Assembly (NCBI RefSeq): GCF_003952385.1
Contig: NZ_CP034444.1
Span: 4,278,001 to 4,342,000 of the forward strand
From: Mesorhizobium sp. M1D.F.Ca.ET.043.01.1.1
GTDB lineage: Bacteria > Pseudomonadota > Alphaproteobacteria > Rhizobiales > Rhizobiaceae
Direction: 5' to 3'
Length of the DNA: 64,000 bases
Below the pieces are notes generated by a model. It ran no database searches and was not told the DNA's origin. It saw only the letters and a program-made list of their open reading frames with translations. Within the stretch, counting starts at the first letter, position 1. Each line of letters opens with the position of its first letter. Made by a program: the position numbers and the translations under genes. Of this stretch, positions 37,092-45,892 are shown piece after piece.

Positions 37092-40000
37092 ATGGACATC
37101 GTCAGACTCGCCATCCACAACGCCCGCCTCACGATATCGGCGCTGATGTTCCTGCTCGCCGCGGGCTGGGTCGCCTATCAATCGACGCCGAAGGAAGCGG
37201 AACCCGACGTTCCGATTCCGATGATGTATGTCAGCCTGATCTACCAGGGCATCTCGCCGGAGGACTCCGAGCGCCTGCTGCTGAGGCCGATGGAAAGCAA
37301 GCTCAAGAGCCTCAAGGGGCTCAAGGAGATGCGCTCGGCCGCCTTCCAGGGTGGCGGCTACGTGCTGGTCGAGTTCCAGCCGCAGACCAATCTGGCGACG
37401 GCGCTGCAGGATACGCGCAGCAAGGTGCAAGACGCCAAGGCCGACCTGCCGCAGGCGGCCGAGGAGCCGACCGTCAACGAGGTCAACGTCTCGGAATTTC
37501 CGGTCCTGGTCGTCACCCTTTCCGGCGACGTGCCGGAGCGCGTGCTGACGTCCGCCGCGCGCGAGCTGCGCGACCGCATCGAGGAGGTGCCGGGCGTGCT
37601 GGAAGGCTCGCTTCAGGGCGCGCGCGACGATCTGGTCGAAGTCGTCATCGATCCGGTCAAGCTCTCCTCCTACGGGCTGCAGCTCGACCAGGTGATCCAG
37701 GGCGTCGGCGCCTCCAACAGCCTGGTCGCGGCCGGCAATCTCGAAGGCTCCGAAGGCAAATACGCCGTCAAGGTGCCGTCGCTGATCGAGACGCCGGAGG
37801 ACGTCGCCAACCTGCCGGTCGTCGCCACGCCCAATGCCGTGGTGCAGGCCAAGGACGTCGCCACCGTGCGCTCGACCTTCAAGGATGCCGAGACGGTGAC
37901 CCGCCTCGACGGCAAGCCGGCGATCGCCATCGAGGTCAAGAAGCGCATCGGGGCCAACCTGATCGACACGCTGACCCATGTCAGGGAGGTGTCGGACAAT
38001 TTCATCAAGACCATGCCCGAGGGCATGCATGTCACCTACACGCAGGACAAGTCGGTCTTCGTCAACCAGCTGCTCGGCGACCTGCAGAACCACGTGATGA
38101 TCGCGGTCATCCTGGTGTTCATCGTCATCCTCTACGCGCTGTCGGGACGGGCCTCGCTGCTGATCGGCCTCGCCATCCCGTCATCCTTCCTGATCGGCAT
38201 CCTGCTGCTCGCCATGATGGGCTACACGATCAACATGATCGTGCTGTTCAGCCTCATCCTGGCGGTCGGCATGCTGGTCGACGACGCCATCATCGTCACC
38301 GAATTCGCCGAGCGGCGCATGAGCGAGGGCATGCCGAAGGCGGACGCCTTCGCGCTGGCCGCCAAGCGCATGGCCGGCCCGGTCATCGCGGCGACGATGA
38401 CGCGCATCGCCGCGTTCTCGCCGCTGCTGTTCTGGCCCGGCATCATCGGCGACTTCATGAAGTACATGCCGATCACGCTGATCGTGACGCTGTCGGCCTC
38501 GATGCTCTATGCGCTGGTCTTCGCGCCGACGCTCGGCGCCATCTTCGCCAAGGCGCCGGCGCATCACGAAGAGGGCAATCGCGACGGCTGGTACATGGCC
38601 TTGGTCAAGCAGGCGGTGCGCTTTCCGATCACCGTCATCCTGCTCACGGTCTGCCTGCTGGTCGGCGTCGGCTTCGCCTATTCGAAATACGGCGCCGGAG
38701 TCGAGTTCTTCCCCAGCGTCGAGCCGGACTACGGCCTGCTCTACGTGCATGCCCGCGGCAATCTTTCGCTGGCCGAAATGGACGCCGCCACCAAGACGGC
38801 GGAAAGCCGCCTGCTCGGCTGGCCCGGCGTGAAATCGGTCTACACGCGCGTCGGCAAGACCCAAGGCGGCGGCCAGGACGTCCCGGAAGATGTCGTCGGC
38901 GTGATCCAGTATGAATTCGTCGATTGGCGCGAGCGCAAGTCGGCCAACCAGATCCTCGACGATCTGCGTGGTGTCATGGCCGGCATTCCCGGCGTCGATG
39001 TCGAAGTACGCGTGCCGGAGGCCGGTCCACCGACCGGCAAGCCGATCCAGATCAGGCTTTCGGCCGCCGACCCGGCCGGGCTCGACGACAAGGCGCGCAC
39101 CGTCGCCGCGCGCATCGCCAAGATACCCAACGTCATCGATATTTCGGACGGCCTGCCGCCGCCCGGCGTCGACTGGGCGCTCGAGGTCGACCGCGCCAAG
39201 GCGGCGCAATACGGCATCAGCCCGACCTCGGTCGGCACGGTGGTGCAACTGGTCACGAACGGCCTCAAGCTGTCGGAATACCGGCCGGCCGGCGCCGACG
39301 ACGCCGTCGACATCCGCCTGCGCCTGCCGGAAGACCGGCGCACGCTGTCGACGCTCGACGAGCTCCGGGTGCAGACCTCGCAAGGGTCGGTGCCGATCTC
39401 GAACTTCGTCGTCAGGAAGCCGGAGCCGACGGTCGGCATCCTCAACCGCATCGACGGCGCGCGCACAGTGGTGGTGCAAGCCAATGTCAGCGCCGGCGCG
39501 CAGGTGGCGGCGGTGCAGCAGCAAGTCACTCAGGCCGTCGCCGACATGGATCTCGGCAGCGGCATCCGCTGGAAGCTCGCCGGCTCCAACGAGGACAGCG
39601 CCGAGGCCAGCGCCTTCCTGAGCAAGGCCTTCGGTGCCGCGATCTTCCTGATCTTCCTGGTGCTCCTGGCGCAGTTCAACAAGTTCACCAGCGTGTGGCT
39701 TGTTCTGTCCTGCGTGGTCATGGCGACGATCGGCGTGTTCCTGGGGCTGCTTCTGACCGGCGAGGCCTTTGGCATCGTCATGTCGGGCATCGGCGTCATC
39801 GCGCTCGCCGGCGTGGTGGTGAACAACAACATCGTGCTCATCGACACCTATGACCGGTTGCGCGAGGAGGGCTGGGACAAGATGGACGCGGTGCTGCAGA
39901 CCTGCCGCGAACGCGCCCGGCCGGTGGTGCTGACGGCGGTCTCGGCCATCCTCGGCGTGCTGCCGATCGCCTTCGGCCTTGGCCTGGAGATCTTCCATCA

Positions 40001-40262
40001 CGAGACGACGATCAACGCGCCGTCGACGCAATGGTGGATCTCGCTGTCCTCGGCGATCGTCTTCGGCCTGTCCTTCGCCACCTTGCTGACGTTGGTGGTG
40101 ACGCCGTCGATGCTGATGGTGTTCACCCGCGCCAAGGTGAAGCCTGGCGCGCGGCGCGGCTGGTTCGGCCGCCTGTTCCGTCGCGGCAAGATGTCGGCCG
40201 ATCAACCGGCGACCGAGCCCGGCACCGAGCCGGCGATCGCCTTCCCGAAGGCCGCGGAATAG
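37092..40262 (+). CDS. RND-family efflux pump
   Basis: A 1056-residue inner-membrane proton antiporter with twelve helices. The TM4 proton-relay pair of Asp residues is in GMLVDDAIIVTEF, close to the AcrB signature. Large periplasmic loops sit after TM1 and TM7. The family exports drugs, solvents or metals; conservation of the loop alone does not tell which. The adaptor gene is upstream and a terminator follows. Confidence 0.95.
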   Translation: MDIVRLAIHNARLTISALMFLLAAGWVAYQSTPKEAEPDVPIPMMYVSLIYQGISPEDSERLLLRPMESKLKSLKGLKEMRSAAFQGGGYVLVEFQPQTNLATALQDTRSKVQDAKADLPQAAEEPTVNEVNVSEFPVLVVTLSGDVPERVLTSAARELRDRIEEVPGVLEGSLQGARDDLVEVVIDPVKLSSYGLQLDQVIQGVGASNSLVAAGNLEGSEGKYAVKVPSLIETPEDVANLPVVATPNAVVQAKDVATVRSTFKDAETVTRLDGKPAIAIEVKKRIGANLIDTLTHVREVSDNFIKTMPEGMHVTYTQDKSVFVNQLLGDLQNHVMIAVILVFIVILYALSGRASLLIGLAIPSSFLIGILLLAMMGYTINMIVLFSLILAVGMLVDDAIIVTEFAERRMSEGMPKADAFALAAKRMAGPVIAATMTRIAAFSPLLFWPGIIGDFMKYMPITLIVTLSASMLYALVFAPTLGAIFAKAPAHHEEGNRDGWYMALVKQAVRFPITVILLTVCLLVGVGFAYSKYGAGVEFFPSVEPDYGLLYVHARGNLSLAEMDAATKTAESRLLGWPGVKSVYTRVGKTQGGGQDVPEDVVGVIQYEFVDWRERKSANQILDDLRGVMAGIPGVDVEVRVPEAGPPTGKPIQIRLSAADPAGLDDKARTVAARIAKIPNVIDISDGLPPPGVDWALEVDRAKAAQYGISPTSVGTVVQLVTNGLKLSEYRPAGADDAVDIRLRLPEDRRTLSTLDELRVQTSQGSVPISNFVVRKPEPTVGILNRIDGARTVVVQANVSAGAQVAAVQQQVTQAVADMDLGSGIRWKLAGSNEDSAEASAFLSKAFGAAIFLIFLVLLAQFNKFTSVWLVLSCVVMATIGVFLGLLLTGEAFGIVMSGIGVIALAGVVVNNNIVLIDTYDRLREEGWDKMDAVLQTCRERARPVVLTAVSAILGVLPIAFGLGLEIFHHETTINAPSTQWWISLSSAIVFGLSFATLLTLVVTPSMLMVFTRAKVKPGARRGWFGRLFRRGKMSADQPATEPGTEPAIAFPKAAE

Positions 40263-40283
40263 GGGTTTTCGAAATCCAAACGC

Positions 40284-40317
40284 AAAAAGCCGCCCGGGAA
40301 CAACCGGGCGGCTTTTT
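40284..40317 (+). terminator. Terminator after RND pump
   Basis: AAAAAGCCGCCCGG and its complement CCGGGCGGCTTTTT flank GAACAA, 21 bp after the pump stop. The A-tract on the other strand would also serve the reverse direction. Confidence 0.92.
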
Positions 40318-40360
40318 GCATTGTTCCCTTGAGGTTCAACCAACCGGCGAGGGCATTTTC

Positions 40361-40519
40361 ATGACGATCGGCACACTTCTCGTAATAATCCTGATCCTGA
40401 TCCTAATCGGCGCCGTGCCGGCATGGCCGCATTCGCGCGCCTGGGGCTACGGGCCGTCGGGGATCGTCGGCGTAATCCTGGTCATTCTGCTGATCATGTT
40501 GCTGTTGGGACGGATCTGA
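40361..40519 (+). CDS. DUF3309 small membrane protein
   Basis: A 52-residue protein: a hydrophobic helix (3-20), a short loop with PAWPHSRAWGYGPSG, then a second helix. This is the DUF3309 pattern, common in alpha- and betaproteobacteria and of unknown function. The ATG at 40361 has CGAGGGC upstream. Its stop touches the stop of the convergent SDR-type gene. Confidence 0.85.
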   Translation: MTIGTLLVIILILILIGAVPAWPHSRAWGYGPSGIVGVILVILLIMLLLGRI

Positions 40520-41476
40520 TCAGGCGGCCTCGCGCGAAGTCGCGGCGCCAATGCCGATATCCTGCATGGCTTCCGCCACCGCTTGGTCGAGTGGGGTGTG
40601 CGGGATTTCGCCGATGACCTCTTGCAGCCGCGCCGAGACCAAACGGTGCGGCTGGAAGCGCAGATAGGACATCGAGACGATCTCGCGCCACATGGCCACG
40701 AACGGGCTGCCGGCGCGCAGCACCCACCAGGGCATGAAGGAAAGTTTGAGCCTGCGTGCCAGCGCCTTCTCGGCCGCGGCCTTGATGTCGAGGTCGGTGA
40801 TGGCGTGGCCTGGGAAATTCAGGGCCTCATAGAAGCCGAGCTTGTCGAGATTGCGCGCCAGTCCGACGAAAGCCACAGCAAAATCGGGCAGATAGGCCCA
40901 TTCATGCGTGAGGTCCGCCGGGCCGGGTGCGGTGTAGACGCCCTTCTTCATCTTGGCGGCGACGACGAGGTCGAACCAGCCGCCGCTGCCGGTGCCGCCG
41001 AAGAAGTCGCCGGCGCGCAGGAGGATGGTACGCACGCGGCCGGCATCGGCCTCGCGGCGGAACAGCTCTTCCATGGCGCACCGGATCCGGCCCTTCTCGG
41101 TCGTCGGATGGAAAGGCGTGTCCTCGGCGATCAGCTGCGGCATCGGCGAGCCGTAATTGTAGACGGTGCCGGGGAAGAGATGCAGCGCGTTGTTGGCGCG
41201 GCAGGCGGCCATGACGTTCTCGGCCATCGGCAGGCACTTGCCCCAATCGGTGTAGATCGGGTTCAGGCCGTTGAAGACAATGTCGACGGCTTCCGTCGCG
41301 CGGATCAGCGACTGGCGGTCCAGCGCGTCGCCGGCGACGGCGATAGCGCCCTTGAGCTCGGCCGGCACCTTGCCGCTGCGGGTGACGGCGCGGACGTCGA
41401 AGCCGGCGTCGATGAAGGCCTTGGCGACCATGCGGCCGAGCCGGCCATTGGCGCCCAGAACTGCGATCTTGGTCAT
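40520..41476 (-). CDS. NAD(P)-dependent epimerase/dehydratase-like SDR
   Basis: A 318-residue extended SDR. The cofactor loop GANGRLG is at 8-14. The family YxxxK position is not cleanly kept, so it may be an atypical member (NmrA-like or epimerase-like). It is divergent from a LysR gene, 96 bp away, and is a likely target of that regulator. Confidence 0.85.
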   Translation of the reverse strand: MTKIAVLGANGRLGRMVAKAFIDAGFDVRAVTRSGKVPAELKGAIAVAGDALDRQSLIRATEAVDIVFNGLNPIYTDWGKCLPMAENVMAACRANNALHLFPGTVYNYGSPMPQLIAEDTPFHPTTEKGRIRCAMEELFRREADAGRVRTILLRAGDFFGGTGSGGWFDLVVAAKMKKGVYTAPGPADLTHEWAYLPDFAVAFVGLARNLDKLGFYEALNFPGHAITDLDIKAAAEKALARRLKLSFMPWWVLRAGSPFVAMWREIVSMSYLRFQPHRLVSARLQEVIGEIPHTPLDQAVAEAMQDIGIGAATSREAA

Positions 41477-41572
41477 TTGTCGTCTCCGTTGCTTGCGTTT
41501 GCCCCGCTAATCTGATGCCTCCATCAATGAATGAAAATTGACTAGGATTGGCGATCTGATATTCAAGAATGA

Positions 41573-42466
41573 ATGGCAGAATTCGACTGGAACCTGATCA
41601 AGAGCTTCGTCGCGGTCGCGGAGACCGGCAGCCTTTCGGCCGCTGCCCGCAGGCTGGAGGCCAGCCAGCCGACGCTCGGCCGCCACATCGCCGAGCTGGA
41701 GCAGGCGATGGGCGTCACGCTGTTCCGGCGCGGGCGGCGCGGCTATGAGCTCACCGAAGCCGGCGGCGCGCTCCATGAGCGCGGGCGGGCGGTCAGCGAG
41801 CAGGCCAACGCCTTCTCGCTGCTGGCGCTGGGATCGGTCGAGGCGATCGAGGGCACGGTGCGCATTGCCGCCTCGGAGGTGGTCGCGGCCTGCGTGCTGC
41901 CCGAAATGACGGCGCGTCTCGGCGAGGAGGAGCCGGGCATAGAGGTCGAGATCGTCGCCTCGAACCAGGTCGAGAACCTTTTGCGCCGCGACGCCGACAT
42001 CGCCATCCGCATGGTCAGGCCGGCGCAGAACGAACTGGTGGCGCGCAAGATCACCGACATCGCGCTTTGCCTGTGCGCGGCGAAATCCTATCTCGACCGG
42101 CACGGCCGCCCGCAAAAGCCCGCCGACCTCGCCGACCATGCCCTGGTCGGGTTCGACCGCAGCGACGAGATCATTCGCGGCTTCACCGCTTTTGGCATCG
42201 CGGTCGGCCGCGCCGACTTCCGCTTCAGGACCGACAACCAGATCGTGCTTTGGCAAGCGCTGCGGGCAGGAAACGGCATCGGCATCGGCCAGGAGCCGCT
42301 TGCGAACCGCGATCCGGACCTGGAGAAGCTTTTGCCGGAGGTTCCCTTGCCCGTGCTACCGGTGTGGCTTGCCATGCATCGCGATGTGCGCACCAGCATG
42401 CGCATCCGCCGGGTGGCGGATTTCCTGCATGAAGAGCTGAAGCGCTATTCGGCCGGCGCCGGCTAG
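41573..42466 (+). CDS. LysR-family transcription regulator
   Basis: A 297-residue LysR regulator with the N-terminal winged helix (LIKSFVAVAETGSLSAAARR, SQPTLGRHIAELE) and a C-terminal co-inducer domain. It is divergent from the SDR-type gene, the usual LysR layout. The TAG stop at 42464-42466 forms the first bases of an intergenic repeat. Confidence 0.93.
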   Translation: MAEFDWNLIKSFVAVAETGSLSAAARRLEASQPTLGRHIAELEQAMGVTLFRRGRRGYELTEAGGALHERGRAVSEQANAFSLLALGSVEAIEGTVRIAASEVVAACVLPEMTARLGEEEPGIEVEIVASNQVENLLRRDADIAIRMVRPAQNELVARKITDIALCLCAAKSYLDRHGRPQKPADLADHALVGFDRSDEIIRGFTAFGIAVGRADFRFRTDNQIVLWQALRAGNGIGIGQEPLANRDPDLEKLLPEVPLPVLPVWLAMHRDVRTSMRIRRVADFLHEELKRYSAGAG

Positions 42467-42516
42467 AGCATGATGCCGAAAAGTGTGAAGCGGTTTTCGG
42501 ACGACATCATGCTCTA
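42464..42516. repeat. Palindromic repeat (TAGAGCATGATG type)
   Basis: TAGAGCATGATGCCGAAAAG ... CATCATGCTCTA is an imperfect palindrome that includes the LysR stop codon. It closely matches a repeat frequent in Mesorhizobium and Rhizobium intergenic DNA, by recall. Confidence 0.8.
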
Positions 42517-42530
42517 TTTCTCTGATCCTA

Positions 42531-42577
42531 GAGCCGGATGGATTTCAGGTCGATCCGACCTGAAATCCATCCGGCTC
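42531..42577. repeat. Perfect 22-bp inverted repeat overlapping MFS stop
   Basis: Arms GAGCCGGATGGATTTCAGGT plus CG and its exact complement flank three bases. The stop codon (42545-42547) and the last codons of the MFS gene lie in it, so it may also act as a terminator. Confidence 0.88.
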
Positions 42578-43738
42578 AGCGGCGAATTCGGCCCGCTGAG
42601 CGAGGCTCGCCATCAACAGCACGATGACCAGCAGGCCGGAAAGCGCGATGAAGATCGGGCCGAAGCTCGAGTGCTCCGCGACGAAGCCGATCGCCGACGG
42701 CGCCACCAGGATGCCGGAATAGCCCATCGTGGTGACCACGCTCATGCCGGTGCCCGACGACATGCCTTCCTGGTTGCCGCCGGCCGAGAACAGGATCGGC
42801 ACCATGTTGGCGATGCCGAAGCCGCAGAAGGCGAATGCGGCAATGGCGAGATAAGGCGAAGGCGAGAGGCCGGCCACGAGCATGCCGGCGGCGGCGACAA
42901 GCGCCGAGCCGCGCAGCGTCGCCACCGCGCCGAAGCGGTTGCGCACGCCGTCGCCCAGGAAACGCATCATCGCCATGACACCTGAGAAGGCAGCATAGGC
43001 AAGGCCGGCAATCGCAAGGTCGGCGCCGAGCTCCTGTTGGAGATAGAGCGCCGCCCAGTCGAGCACCGCGCCCTCGGAAACCATGGTGAGCAGCGCCATC
43101 AGCCCGACCAGATAGACGATCGTGCGCCGCGGCAGCGTGAACTTCCGATGCTCGGCGGCCTGCGGCCTGTCCTCGGCGATCAAATAGCCGATCGCGAAAG
43201 CGATCAGAGCGAAGGCGATCGCCGTCACGACGATCGCATGCGCCAGGTAGCCGCAGGTCTGGATGGTGTAGCCGCCCAACGCGCCGCCGGCGAAGCCGCC
43301 CAGGCTCCAGAAGCCATGCGAGGACGACATGATCGCCCGCGACAGCCGCCGTTCGACGACCACGGCATTGGAGTTCATGGCGACGTCCATACCGCCGATC
43401 GATCCGCCGAAGATGAGCATGGCGATTGCCGCGAGCGGCACATTGGGCGCGAGCGCCACGACCAGCAGGCCGAAACTGCCGCAAAGGCCGAACCAGCGCA
43501 GCACGGCGCGCGAGCCGTGCCTGGAGATGAGATGGCCGCACCAGGTCATCGCCATCACCGCGCCGACGCCGAACAAAAGGATCAGCAGGCCGAGCGTGAA
43601 TTTCGAGATGTCCAGCCTGGTGAGGAACACCGGGATCTGCGGCGCCCAGCTGCCGGTGAGGAAGCCATTGGCGAGGAAGATGCCGGCAACGGCCCAGCGG
43701 CCGCGCGTCGCGGCATGCATTGTTGTCTGCGCGCTCAT
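42545..43738 (-). CDS. Major facilitator superfamily transporter
   Basis: A 397-residue protein of about twelve transmembrane helices, most like MFS permeases of the FucP/sugar or drug-efflux type. It starts MSAQTTMHAATRGRWAVAGI. A loop GDGVRNRFGA after the sixth helix region resembles the MFS cytoplasmic motif. The C-terminal codons are supplied by an inverted repeat. Convergent with LysR; substrate unknown. Confidence 0.88.
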   Translation of the reverse strand: MSAQTTMHAATRGRWAVAGIFLANGFLTGSWAPQIPVFLTRLDISKFTLGLLILLFGVGAVMAMTWCGHLISRHGSRAVLRWFGLCGSFGLLVVALAPNVPLAAIAMLIFGGSIGGMDVAMNSNAVVVERRLSRAIMSSSHGFWSLGGFAGGALGGYTIQTCGYLAHAIVVTAIAFALIAFAIGYLIAEDRPQAAEHRKFTLPRRTIVYLVGLMALLTMVSEGAVLDWAALYLQQELGADLAIAGLAYAAFSGVMAMMRFLGDGVRNRFGAVATLRGSALVAAAGMLVAGLSPSPYLAIAAFAFCGFGIANMVPILFSAGGNQEGMSSGTGMSVVTTMGYSGILVAPSAIGFVAEHSSFGPIFIALSGLLVIVLLMASLAQRAEFAAEPDGFQVGST

Positions 43739-43869
43739 GGTCTGTCCGCTACGCGAAATGGTTTGGGCGGCAAATTAGATCGATTCAATTTGGGGTCAAG
43801 CGCCTGGCCGCGAAAGCGTGTGGGCCAAGTCGAAGGGCGGCGACGGAATAAGATCTGTAGTGATCCTTA

Positions 43870-43891
43870 GCGCCCCCCTCTGTCCCGCCGG
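43870..43891. repeat. Partial relative of the thiB-thiP inverted-repeat arm
   Basis: GCGCCCCCCTCTGTCCCGCC plus GG matches the first 22 bases of the arm at 11111 with one mismatch. The rest of the element is missing. Confidence 0.7.
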
Positions 43892-43920
43892 GGTCAAATC
43901 CCGTGCACCGCGCTGCTAAT

Positions 43921-44229
43921 TCAATGATCCTTCGGCCGCTTCGCCTCGAACTCGGCCTTCTTGGCGTCCGACGCCTCCGTCTGGTTGAGCGCCTGCCACT
44001 CGGCATAGGGCATGCCGTAGATGATCTCGCGCGATTCATCCTTGGAGAGCGCGACGCCGTCGGCCTCGGCTGCCTCGCGATACCAGTTCGACAGGCAGTT
44101 GCGGCAGAAGCCGGCGAGGTTCATGAGGTCGATATTCTGGACGTCGCCGCGCTCGCGCAGGTGATCGACCAGCCGGCGGAAAGCGGCGGCCTCGAAATCG
44201 CGTTTCTGTTCGTCGCTGAGTTCGGTCAT
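43921..44229 (-). CDS. DUF1244 family protein
   Basis: A 102-residue acidic protein with the CRNCLSNWY motif of DUF1244, whose cysteine pair could bind metal. Function unknown. It starts 27 bp after the amidohydrolase stop on the same strand, so the two are likely one transcript. Confidence 0.88.
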   Translation of the reverse strand: MTELSDEQKRDFEAAAFRRLVDHLRERGDVQNIDLMNLAGFCRNCLSNWYREAAEADGVALSKDESREIIYGMPYAEWQALNQTEASDAKKAEFEAKRPKDH

Positions 44230-44256
44230 TTCGTAGATCCTGGCCTGACGGCCTTT

Positions 44257-45054
44257 TCACACCGGCCCTGTGCGCGAGCCGAACATCTTCACCTGGTGTA
44301 TATCGGCACGGCGGTCGATGGCGTCAACGATCGGGGCCAGCCGTTCCGCCCATGCGAGAGCGCCGGCGCGGTCGGCGATCAGGTCCTGGCGGATCTCGAT
44401 CAGCGCATGGGCGTAACCGTTGACGATGGCGTGGCGGAACATGGTGTCGCCGCGCAGCGCGCCGTCATAGGGTTCGTTGTCGCCGACGACGAGCGCCTTG
44501 TCGGCGGCCAGCATGTCGATCAGCGGCCGCGCCACGCGGTCGTCGCGGTCCCACAGGATGCCGACATGCCAGGGGCGGATGAAGCCTTGCATGCGCGGGG
44601 TGAAGGAGTGCACCGAGAAGATGAAGGGCGCTTTCCCGGAAGCGTGCGCCACCGAGGAAATCATCGCCCCGACGGCGTCGTGATAGGGCCGGTAGAAGCG
44701 GTCGAGGCGCTTCTCCCGCTCGTCTTCGGCCATGGGATAGTTTCCCGGCACGATGGTGCCGTCATAGAGCTGGCGGATCAGCGTTGGGTCGTCCTCGCCG
44801 CGGTTGGGGTCGATCAGAAGCCGGGAGAAGCCGGCAAGCAGGGCCGGCGCGTCGAGCGCCGCCGCCAGCTCGCGGGTGACCGTCTCGACGCCGATGTCAT
44901 AGGCGATGTGGCGCTCGAACTCCGCCGCCGGCAGGCCGAGGCTGCCATACTCTTCCGGCAGGTCGCGGCGGGCATGATCGGCCAGAAGCACGATGCCTTT
45001 CTTGCGGTCGCCCTCGACGATGTCGAAAGGCGCGAAAGCTGTGGATCGGGTCAT
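44257..45054 (-). CDS. N-formylglutamate amidohydrolase family protein
   Basis: A 265-residue zinc hydrolase of the FGase family, which in histidine breakdown removes formate from N-formylglutamate. Conserved parts include LLADHARRDLPEEYGSLGLP, SRLLIDPNR and FSVHSFTP. No hut genes are near, so another acylated substrate is possible. The start at 45054 (MTRSTAFAPF) is preferred; an ATG at 45105 adds 17 residues. Neither has a clear ribosome site. Confidence 0.85.
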   Translation of the reverse strand: MTRSTAFAPFDIVEGDRKKGIVLLADHARRDLPEEYGSLGLPAAEFERHIAYDIGVETVTRELAAALDAPALLAGFSRLLIDPNRGEDDPTLIRQLYDGTIVPGNYPMAEDEREKRLDRFYRPYHDAVGAMISSVAHASGKAPFIFSVHSFTPRMQGFIRPWHVGILWDRDDRVARPLIDMLAADKALVVGDNEPYDGALRGDTMFRHAIVNGYAHALIEIRQDLIADRAGALAWAERLAPIVDAIDRRADIHQVKMFGSRTGPV

Positions 45055-45189
45055 CGGCTGAAAACGGGTCTGTTCGCTGGCGTTCGGGCAGGGTGTTATC
45101 GTCATTCCACGAAGAGGACTGAGGCGCAATGCCGTTGTTTGGCCACGGTTTCTGCAAAAAATCCCGAATGGGACGACTGACCGCACGCC

Positions 45190-45294
45190 TGCAGCGCCGC
45201 GCGTCCTCTTGGACACGCAAAGGACGCTGTAGCACTTTGATTTTAGCGCATGATCCTTTCCGGAAATCGATTCCGATCTTCGGGGTCATGCGCG
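45190..45294. repeat. Palindromic repeat (rhizobial type)
   Basis: Two linked imperfect hairpins: GCAGCGCCGCGCGTCC with GGACACGCAAAGGACGCTG, then GCGCATGATCC with GGGGTCATGCGC. They are in the 319-bp gap between the divergent amidohydrolase and DUF1036 genes. The rest of that gap shows no gene. The sequence recalls a repeat common in Mesorhizobium. Confidence 0.75.
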
Positions 45295-45373
45295 AGCCTT
45301 TCTAAATCGATTGGAATTGAACAAAACGGCGCGTTGACATGCGCCCGGAGTTTGCTGAAAAGGGCTTCGAGAG

Positions 45374-45892
45374 ATGCAGATGTGGTTCGCGAAGGGATTT
45401 GGGATGGGTTTCGCCGGCAGGCCGCGCAAGCGCCTGACCCTGCCGCTCCTGATCTTTGGCGCGGTTCTCGGCGCGCTTTGCGCGACCTCGCCGGCGCGCG
45501 CCGACTTCCGCGTCTGCAACGCGACGCAGAACCTGGTCGGCGTCGGCATCGGCTATCGCGCCAAGGCCGGCTGGATCACCGAAGGCTGGTGGCATATCGA
45601 AGGATCGACCTGCAAGACGCTGATCGAGGGACCGCTGTCATCAAGGTTTTACTATCTTTATGCAGAAGACGCCGAGCGCGGCGGGCGTTGGGACGGCCCG
45701 ATCAACATGTGCGTCGCCGAAAAAGAGTTCAAGATCGCCGGCGTGAATGATTGCGTCGCCCGGGGCTTCCAGCGCGCCGGATTTCAGGAATATGACACGG
45801 GCGAGCAGGCAAGCTGGATGGTCCAGCTGACCGACGAGCCCGCAACGGGAGGCGCGCCAGCGACCCCCGCCCCGGGAACGAACAGTCAATGA
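45374..45892 (+). CDS. Secreted DUF1036 protein
   Basis: A 172-residue protein with a signal segment (PLLIFGAVLGALCATSPARA, cut after ARA) and a DUF1036 domain (FRVCNATQNLVGVGIGYRAK, four to five cysteines likely in disulphides). Function unknown. It overlaps the pyk start by ATGA, so the two are coupled. The start could be 45374 or the in-frame ATG at 45380. Confidence 0.88.
   Translation: MQMWFAKGFGMGFAGRPRKRLTLPLLIFGAVLGALCATSPARADFRVCNATQNLVGVGIGYRAKAGWITEGWWHIEGSTCKTLIEGPLSSRFYYLYAEDAERGGRWDGPINMCVAEKEFKIAGVNDCVARGFQRAGFQEYDTGEQASWMVQLTDEPATGGAPATPAPGTNSQ

Noticed and set aside
38181..40343. Long minus-strand open frame (720 codons) over the RND pump gene
   Set aside because: Antisense to a clear pump gene; product is Arg/His/Gly-rich with no family look, as expected for a shadow in GC-rich DNA.
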